A stretch of 64,000 nucleotides of DNA, from contig NC_049980.1 of the NCBI RefSeq assembly GCF_000003815.2, positions 23,783,932 to 23,847,931 on the forward strand, in the 5' to 3' direction. The notes under the pieces were generated by a model. It saw nothing but the letters and a program-made list of their open reading frames with translations, was not told the origin of the DNA and did not search any database. Positions 55,581-64,000 of the stretch are shown one piece after another (positions within the stretch are counted from its first letter, which is position 1; each line of letters starts with the position of its first letter). This stretch comes from Branchiostoma floridae (taxonomy: Eukaryota > Chordata > Leptocardii > Amphioxiformes > Branchiostomatidae). The position numbers and the translations under genes were made by a program.

Positions 55581-57405
55581 CTTTGCAGAATGACAAACTG
55601 TGGAAAAGAGATCAAGACATTGTCTCTTTTCTATCCGGATCCTCAATCCTAAGCTTACCTCGAGGGTGTTTTGGAGGTGAAGCAAGAGGTGACCTGTACG
55701 TCAAGAACCCTCTCCAGGGTATGTTTTATGGAGCAGAGCAAAGGTAGTTCGTTGAATGTTGTTTGTCCGTCGGTGACTAATCATATTTTGTGTACTCTGA
55801 AGAATTGACGAAACGTAACAGCGAGAATCTTTAAATGAATACCGTTTTACCGTCGTTTATCGTAAGGAAAGATTCTACGCGTATGCGCAGTTTCCTGAGT
55901 CAAGAAATAATTGAGGTCTGCTTAACGTGCAGAGTGGCCTAGGTTAACACGTCATGCACGTAATAGGATCAAGTAATCCACGCCGTGTTCGGGGCCGACT
56001 AAGCCGCCTGGAAGCACCTCGTCTCGTTTACTGCTGAGGAATCCAGTAGAAAGGCTCTCCTCTCAGGTACTTAAGGCTGTAGAAATTCGCAGGTCACCTT
56101 GAACTAACGATACCTAGGAACACACCCAGGGGTCAAAGTTTCAAAGTAAGTTATGATAATTAGAGAAATCACGTATAGTGTAGAGGAAGTAACAGATAGT
56201 GGGTAACTCATTTAGCCGCACTAAGATCAGCTTGTTATATCGTTTTGTGTGTGTTTGTACGTCGTAATACTGGGAAACGTTAACGTTTCAGCTATAGATG
56301 CATTCTTTCGATTGAAAGCGTCAGAATTGACGTGTGTGAAATGTATATTGGTATTGATGTTGATATTGGTAATGACAAAATACACATTTTGCATCAGTAT
56401 TGTATATCCGATTCGAAGTGACATGGCAGGCACTTTATCTATAGAGGCTATGTAATAGATATTCTAGCAGAGGTCTACTAATTTGCCATATATTACAGTT
56501 GGCAAACCGGCACGTCTCCTTTCTACCTATCGTGCCCTCCGAATGACAAAGCTCCAATCCTTACGTGTTGCTCTGAATCTATTAGATAGCGTCAACAGGT
56601 CTTAATGATGAATGTAGTTCAGAGAAGTATCGCAAGGAGGCAGTGGCCATCCAGTTGGAATGAACAGCCGTAGAAACCCAAGTTATGATCGCACGATGTA
56701 CTTAATGAACTTGGAAGTAAATATAGTACACTGGTACATAAGCTATGAATAAACCGCTTACAAATATATATGATGAACATCGTCTTATTTTTTTCCAACC
56801 GATAATGCATTTAATCATACGAAGTCCACATGTAAATGAGAAACCTCGCCTGAGTAGAAGGAGGCAACAATTCGCAGTTTAGCTGCTAAATATTCAGCTA
56901 GGTGATTTTCATTTGAGCTTGTTCGTAACACACAGTCTAATTAAATGTGCAGGTACCTTTTCAAACGTTATCATTCTTGAAAATGAATCAGGAGCAATCA
57001 GAAGAAATTCACCCTCAGATGTCTGCTCCCACCTTGCAATCTTCTGCATCACTGTACATGACAGCTTCAGTTACATTTTTCAGTTTTTCTTTTTTGCTTG
57101 TCTTTATCTTGTTCTTCATGGTAAATTAAAGCTCTGCCTTTTCCAGGCTTCCAGTTCTTTCTTATAAATTAAAGGCACCACATTGCCTCCTGTAGACTTG
57201 TTTTACCGAAGTCCAAACTTCCGGATGCCTTCCACGTCATTGCACGCCAGCGCAGAGTGGCGTGTTCGCTGTAATTGCTTTAATTTGCTCTTTCTGCTCC
57301 GGTAGTGGGGAGGCTCGAACAGCAATCAACACGGCTCGCTCACAGAATGGTGCTCCTAAGACTGTTATGCAGATCAGAAGTAGCACTGCGCACATGAATG
57401 CAGCT

Positions 57406-57578
57406 TCTATTCTCCAATCAGAGGTTGGGCTCCGGTTGTTTTTAAACGTTTTAGTCGTTTTTATCGGGCTTTCTATTTTGTATTGGACAAGATACAATAC
57501 AAAATAGAAAGCCCGATAAAAACGACTAAAAAACGTTTAAAAAAACAGCCGGAGCCTACCCTCTGCTTGGAGAGTATG
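57406..57578. mobile_element. Long hairpin element
   Basis: Arms of about 80 bases separated by a nine-base loop at 57486-57494. The inner 25 bases are perfectly paired (57461-57485 with 57495-57519); outer parts carry small indels but keep TCTCC, CAGAGG and GGCTCCGG matches. Near-identity of the arms suggests a young insertion or ongoing gene conversion. Confidence 0.8.
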
Positions 57579-59070
57579 CAGCTTCGGCCTTAGTAATGTC
57601 TAGAGAAATAAAAAGGTAGCTTCATTTTCGGAGTAACATTCTCCAAGTTAAGTTAAAGGGAAACATGGAAGTTGTCTCAGTCGACCGTAACGGTATGTCA
57701 CGTATGCGGCGTGGCTTCCGCCGAGCGATTTGGCGGGGCGCTTAACGAATTTCATTTTAAAAACTAATATTTTTCACGATTTGCATGTTTTGTGGTCTTT
57801 TTAATCATTCTTGTCATTTTGCACGATATTTCCATAATTCAGTCAAGGGTAACAAGAATACAGTTTAGAACGCAGCGACGCCACCAACGTACCGCAGTCC
57901 AGTGAGATACCGCTTCACGATATAATCAGATGGTAGGACGAACCAATATTCCCCACTCGCGTGATTTTACTTGTGAAATTGGTTTGGACTCAGGCATGAA
58001 CTGTTTTAGTTTCCAATTTGTCGCTGACATTCGGTTTGCATGTATAATCTCTAGGATATCTTACTCCTTCTCACTTGTTTTCTTCCTTCATCTGTCTATC
58101 TGCAGGTAACACATGAACAGCTTTGCGTTATCTCGTCAATAAAGCGGACATCTTGCTAGCTAGTCTGCACCAAAATCACCAAGCATCATAAGGTGATGGC
58201 AACCAGTGTAAATTTGTTATAATCGAGCAAACGGTCCTTGACACTGGGAATGTTTTTTAAAATGTTTAACAAATCGCAATGCGCAATGACTCAAATGTAT
58301 GCAAAACCGCGCAATCACTGAAACTCTCTTTTAGATGATTTCCTATCATTAAACGTTGCATTTTTAATCAATGCACGTGGCAACATTGCGACTTCAAATA
58401 CAGTTACTCGCATGTTATAGCTATCATGTACCCCATTGCCGAGCCCGAGAATACTGTGACACTCTGACACGCCATTTTGTCTGTATAGGATACAAATTTT
58501 ACCGTGCTTCGCACGTCAGTGTGGTGTTGGGGCTTTCCTAGCGCAATTTGGCACAGTCCAGTGCGAGTACCCCTTCAAGTGCATACCTGTAACCTGCACA
58601 AGTGTGTCCAGCAGGTTCACTCAGCTGTTGTGCCACGGTGGGATAGATCAATGCTAGAAAAATCTGGGCGCTTCCTCACCCCATGACCTCCTTGCTCTGA
58701 CGGAAATCTATTTCATATTAGTGAAATATGCTTTCATTGATTGAAAGCGCAAGTAATGAAAAATTACCACGTGCATCATATGGTGACAAATTACATTGCA
58801 GTTCACTGATATTAAAAATCGTGGAATGGGTAATAGATAACTGTCAAATATAAGTATGACACAGTGTAATGGTCTGCACGCTAAGCTGAAAGTGGAGATT
58901 TGAATGTTTTTTTTGTGTGTCCCCCATAAGCATTTGAAAGGTTCCAAATTGCTACCAGTCGCGAAAATGTCTTGTAAATTTGCGCGGCACTGGTCCTGTT
59001 ATCTTCGGATGGGCGAGAGGGCTGCTTCATCAGTGCAGTAGATGGGGGGAGGGGGGGCAAGCACACGTGT

Positions 59071-59143
59071 CCAGGAACCCCAGGACTCGAACCCGTGACC
59101 TCGATGCCCTTTCCACTAGCCTAACCACTGGGCCATTCGACGC
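59071..59143 (-). repeat. tRNA-like sequence / SINE head
   Basis: On the minus strand TGGCCCAGTGGTTAGGC is A-box-like and GGGTTCGAGTCC matches the B-box, at tRNA spacing. The acceptor ends do not pair, so this is a tRNA pseudogene or a SINE head rather than a functional tRNA. Confidence 0.7.
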
Positions 59144-59919
59144 CACAAGATTAATAGTTAGATCCCGGGAACTGCCTGGCTATGTGGATTTAGTAATGCC
59201 CCGCCCTCGGGATGCCAACAAACTCCCGAGGGTTGATTGGCTGAGGAAAGATGGCCGGGTTCTAACTACATCTAATCATCATCAATCTCCAAATATCCTA
59301 CATCCAGTGGTCATTCGCCTGGATTGGAAAATTCTTAGCCTGGATTGGGAAGTTCAAAGAAACTTCTGATGCTCTTTAATCGGAAACACGCAAATCCTCC
59401 AACGTGAGCGGTCTGTCAAATCCGTAATACGTGTGGTGAAATTTATATCAATGGGGCACAGACAGTGATTCAAGTGGTTCGCAATCTACATAATGTTTCT
59501 CTATTTTTTTTCCTTGGGATCATCAGCTCTGATATCTCGTTAAGTATTGCATTATGGGTTTGGAGACCAGATATCAGTTTGCAGGACCTCACCCGGACAA
59601 GTGTCTCTATAATAATAAGGTATCGAAGCAAAGCACAGACCGTTTTGATCACAGGGCTGGCGACCAGTGTGCATCAAGGAAAAAAATTAAACAGATTTGT
59701 CAGCCTACCGTCATCAAAATTCCACGCGGAGAAGATAATAATCAGAAACTAATAGATCCAGATTTCAGTGATCCAATGCCATGGAAGCAGCGAGAAAATA
59801 AGAAATTATTTTATTCATCATCCTTGTAAAACTTTGCCAGTCTGTATTACGGAACGAGCCCGTGTGAGCAATATCTGCCCAATAGCTATAGACTGGGCGC
59901 ATGGCGGGTGGTGCCCCAT

Positions 59920-60142
59920 TAGGCTAGCGTCACATTTCCAAAGCGGGGCCCGGCCGGGCTGTTTGTGGAAACGAAAAATAGAAACGTATACATAAGAACA
60001 TACACAAACTGTCACAAATGATGCCCACGACTATTCTCTTTACATCTTGTAGAGTTTGGTGTTTTATTTTATTTCATACTTTTCGTCCCCGAAAGCTGCC
60101 CGACCGGGCCTCGCGGGCCGTTTGGAATTGTGACGTAGGCCT
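59920..60142. mobile_element. MITE-like hairpin element, copy A
   Basis: AGGCTAGCGTCACATTTCCAA with GGCCCGGCCGGGCTG on the left pairs with the reverse complement on the right, CTGCCCGACCGGGCC and TTGGAATTGTGACGTAGGCCT. No ORF. Confidence 0.7.
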
Positions 60143-60323
60143 TATGCTGGCATTTCCAAACCTGCGTCCGACAGGGCAGTTTGCAGCAACGGAAATTATG
60201 ATGTTGAAAACGTCGAAGCTCATGAAACGTAAAAAAATGTATAGTTCTTTTTATACACTTAAATCTTTTGTTCCCGCAAACAGCTCGGCCGGGCCCCGGG
60301 TTGGAAATGTGATCGACCTGATC
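60135..60323. mobile_element. MITE-like hairpin element, copy B, abutting copy A
   Basis: Left TAGGCCTTATGCTGGCATTTC and GACAGGGCAGTTTGC pair with right CAAACAGCTCGGCCGGGCC and TTGGAAATGTGATCGACCTG. Its termini resemble those of copy A, and the two share or touch at the AGGCCT junction. Confidence 0.65.
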
Positions 60324-60329
60324 ATTAGC

Positions 60330-63300
60330 TTGGCGGTGAGACGCGGTTCAGGGGAGAGTGAGTAACGGCGTTCTCACGGGCTGCAGCTCCGGCCAGACGG
60401 AATATGTCGTGATCGATCTCTCCCTTGTTTCCGGTATCTTGTTGATACACACATGGTTCTCCTGTCTACAGTAAAAACTGTGCTGGCCCCTCTGGTGAGC
60501 GCAAATACGTGGACAGCATGATGTTGCCACAACTCTGCCCACTCTCGTCCAATCCGACCTGCAATGTGAACGATCGCTTTTGTGAATCTGTTTAAGTGTT
60601 GTAAACCACCTACACATTTCAGCCAGACACATTTCAGAGACAAAGTTAAGTTTGAGATGCAGCAAAACCACAGATGCATCAGACAAAACAACACCAGGGA
60701 ATACTTGGCGGCTTGTCATGCAAAATCGGCTAACATACACGGTGTAGGTAATGCATGTTGATCTCAATACATACTAATCACGAACCTACCACACGCCCTG
60801 CGAACATACGTGGCGGAACAAATAGCCATGATGTGTGCGCATACATGTTTAGGTTGCCGACGGTGATGTGAAACAATGATGCATGTATCTGTCGGCCCTG
60901 TAAGAGCGCCCGTTGAACCATGAGCACATTGCCCACCAGTGTGGTATTACCTGCCCACCTTCCCCCTTCCCGTGAGCTGTCCCCTGTATTGCCGAAGACT
61001 CTCTAACAAGCTCCGGAATATCCGTCACACCTGTAGAACAAGGATTCCACAGGTAGGTGTTTTCATGTCATCAGGTGTGTGTCCACATTTCTTTTCACAA
61101 TGGCGTATGGAACTCCCCGGACGTTTAAGTCGAGATCATGAGTCCTTCTACTCAGCAGCGATACGACCTGGAGCCTACAACGCTCCAAGCTGGAGATTAC
61201 CATGTATGCTACCATCCTGCAATCTAGCTGGATGTCTTTGTCAATTTTTTGCGTTTTAAACGCGTCTTCATGACAGTTATTTCATCCCCACCTGTAGTGC
61301 TTAAGAAGAACCTCCGTCAAGATTTATTTTGGGCCACGAAGTAAATGTAATTTCCATCGCTCAGTGGTATTCTGCATGCATGGTTACAACATTTCCGCTG
61401 CCGAGCCCTCATCCGTAGATGTATGTTATGAGCTTGTTGAGTTAATGGTGTCAGACAGCAGTATTGTCTACTGGTAAACGACTTTTGAACGAGCATCGTT
61501 GTTGCACTTGTTCTTTTCGGATCGAGTTGAACATAAGCCAGCCTTTCGGATTTCAGGGTTCCTCTTCATCCAGGCATAAACATGACATGTATGGGGTGTT
61601 TCATCCCGAAGTAGGTACTGTATACGCCTGTTCTCTATTTGTCCACTGTTTCCAGCGCTCCCAGGTCACGGTTTGCCATGGCTCATGACAGGTACACATG
61701 GTGGTGTTTAATCGTACCTGTTTGAGTATCCGTACCTACATGTGAGCGAACACTCCCTACATCATTTGAAAGTCTTTACCACCCCAACAGTTTAACATAA
61801 TGCTCACCGCAAGTCCCTGTTATGTCGCTCGTACATGACATCTGAGGTGACTTTGGTGCCACGGAACGACGCAGCTGCACTACAATCATATGTGTCTATA
61901 TTCTCATTAAGGTGTTCCAATCGTGCTAAGGGATTGAGCGCTTTCAGCCTATTTGCATACAAGCAAATCAGTTTTCACAATCAATTAGCATTTCCTGCAC
62001 GTCCATCCTTCATCACGGCAGCTATTTGTCATCGGATTCCTAATATGAAATCACAAGCCTCTCTTTGATAAGCAGTTCCAGGTAAACATGTGACGTAATA
62101 GGTGAGTTTCAGAATTCAGCTTAATAGTTGCAAACATGAAGGAACGGTTTAGAAGCAGGTTCCTCTGGTAAGATAGCGGTGAAGATAAATCGGTTGGTAT
62201 TTGCGGGCTGCCCTTCGTGTCATTTCCTCTTCTGTTCAGGCCTGGCACAAAGGGTAATTACAGAAATAAACAACAGAAGAGGCAATGAATGGGAGCACCT
62301 AAGGACGTTACTACACGGCGTAATATAAGGAAAACATGACCAGTATTGTAACTGACACCAAGAGCGATGAGCGGGTTAATAAATGTGACAAGGATGAACG
62401 TACGAGATGTTTTTCCTCAGAAAGACGTCCCCAGAGACCAATTTATGGTTTGTAAGGTTTAGATATAAAGCTTCAGACCACCAGTTCAACACAAACGAAA
62501 CCGAGGGCCTCTCCAAAAAACTGTACGGTTGCTTATACGTTTTTTCCGACGCTTTGATTGATAAAGTTTCTTCGCATCAGCAACAAACAGTTTTAACTGG
62601 TTGACATGTTTAACCTTGGTATCATCATGTTGCAGAAGACAATTGAAGAACTTCTTTCTGTTTCTTTCTTTCTTCATTAAAGAAACTGTGCTTTAAAACG
62701 TTTAGAATCAGTTTTTGCCATTGCTGTGCATTTGTATGGAACTTATAATGACAAGATGAAGAATATTAATCTAAAATAGCCAATTTATTATCCAAATGAA
62801 GCAAAGTCACCGCCTAAATTGGCGACAACAGTAACTGAAATTGCCCTTTCATCCGCATGGATAACTAATTGGTTTCTACTTGTAAGGTCGTTTCGCTGTA
62901 CCATACTTGATCTGCGCGGTGCCGATGGTCCCAAGAACAACGACTACAAGGTCATAAAGCACAATTATTAACACATGACAACATTCAGCTAACGTTCCGT
63001 TGTTATGGCTAAGTGCCCAGACAATTGGCGGTTACTTTTCCAAATGAAGACTTCATGATTACAGCATATGTTAGCGCATTAGACCAGCACCATACACCCT
63101 GCGCGGTAAGACTTATCGCACATGTCAGCGGGAGTGATGGTGATGGATTGCGCGTTCAGCACCGGATCGCGGCGTAATCCCTGCCCAGGCCGCTAGGGCG
63201 CTGAACCCTTTCAACAACTTTAGGCGTTGTAGGAGCCAGGCAACGACGACAGAATATAAACAAACATGATTGTTGTGCATGGCGCAGGGTTTCGGCACTC

Positions 63301-64000
63301 AACAAAGGCATTATGAACTCTTTAGAGCTGCCATATAATGCTTGCAGCGTGTGCCACCAATCCCATGTAATAGCTTTTATACCAGCGTAAACGTTCAGTC
63401 ATAGTCATACAATGGGCTGTAATTTGGCACATGGCTCATGCCCGGGAGCAAGATTATGGTTTACAATATTGTCAATCGTACGCAACTTACCATGTTCCCC
63501 TGTCAAGGATCTTCCCTCGGAAATTAGACCAACTCCGGGCCCACAGGCCAACTGCCAAGCACAGCAGACCTCCTACCTTCTTAAGTCCCCTCTCATCTAC
63601 CCATGTAACACATGGCAAGCGTACGGATTAGTTGGTTTAGCACTGTATATTGAAAACAACGCAATATATCCTCAATATGCTTTGGTACATTACAATTAAT
63701 GGTCTAGTTTATCGACTGCCTATAGTCTCGGTGTTCGAGGAGGGTCACATCTCCTATTATCTTTTATCGATAAGAGAAAGGATCCTTCTTTGTGCGAGTG
63801 GATCAAATTAATCTGTACTTACGGATGATCACGGATGTATGAAGCCAATACAAACCTGGTGTGTTCCACCCTGTGGTGGTTTACGAGGTGTGCAATACAA
63901 ACAAACAAACAAACCTACAACACAACAAGTTTGGTCAGAAATATACAAAAAGTACCATCAAAGTCCCCTTTTCTTTTGCCATCGTAATCGCCGTTTGACG
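60330..64000. other. Non-coding interval
   Basis: No ORF with coding character and no structured repeat recognised beyond a short (AAAC)n run near 63900. Confidence 0.45.

Noticed and set aside
58980-59369. 129-codon plus-strand ORF
   Set aside because: It runs through the tRNA-like sequence and so is repeat-derived.

Overview
The window is animal genomic DNA, most likely from a lancelet (Branchiostoma). The clues are two intron-rich protein genes with short introns, a deuterostome-type domain content, many small fold-back and MITE-like repeats, tRNA-headed SINE copies and three assembly gaps (N runs at 3623-3722, 24633-24732 and 46210-46484). The species call is inference from gene and repeat style, not from a diagnostic marker.

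Left part (3.9-14.2 kb, + strand): one gene assembled here from 21 coding exons. All splice phases agree and the exons sum to 3207 nt (1068 aa plus stop). It encodes an unusual cell-surface protein. In order it has a signal peptide, four Ig-like domains whose first two resemble the contactin/L1 amino-terminal pair, one fibronectin type III domain, a Gly/Ala-rich stalk, a poly-Leu transmembrane helix, a six-Cys juxtamembrane run, two tandem CARD-like death-fold domains, a Ser/Gly/Gln-rich linker and a second, cytoplasmic Ig-like domain at the C-terminus. It looks like an adhesion ectodomain coupled to CARD signalling and is the strongest candidate for a new system in the window.

Middle part (16.4-23.3 kb, - strand): a convergent gene for trimethylguanosine synthase 1 (TGS1), the enzyme that hypermethylates the caps of snRNAs and snoRNAs. 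Twelve coding exons sum to 3420 nt (1139 aa plus stop). Its penultimate intron is a textbook U12-type AT-AC intron (donor ATATCCTTTT, branch site TCCTTAAC, terminal AC). The reading frame through the methyltransferase domain closes only if this intron is spliced at AT and AC. An enzyme that caps spliceosomal snRNAs therefore appears to need the minor spliceosome for its own message.

Right part (about 24-64 kb): no convincing protein gene was found in 40 kb. It holds a cluster of diverged modules carrying octamer (ATTTGCAT) motifs at 24.4-26.3 kb, tRNA-derived SINEs, several hairpin elements, a G/C-run element nested inside a Harbinger-like fold-back element at 52.5-54.2 kb, and clusters of TGACGTCA (CRE-type) sites. 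It reads as an intergenic or giant-intron interval, possibly regulatory. A few weak ORFs there (31.5-32.3 kb, 40.4-41.1 kb) are flagged but not called as genes.
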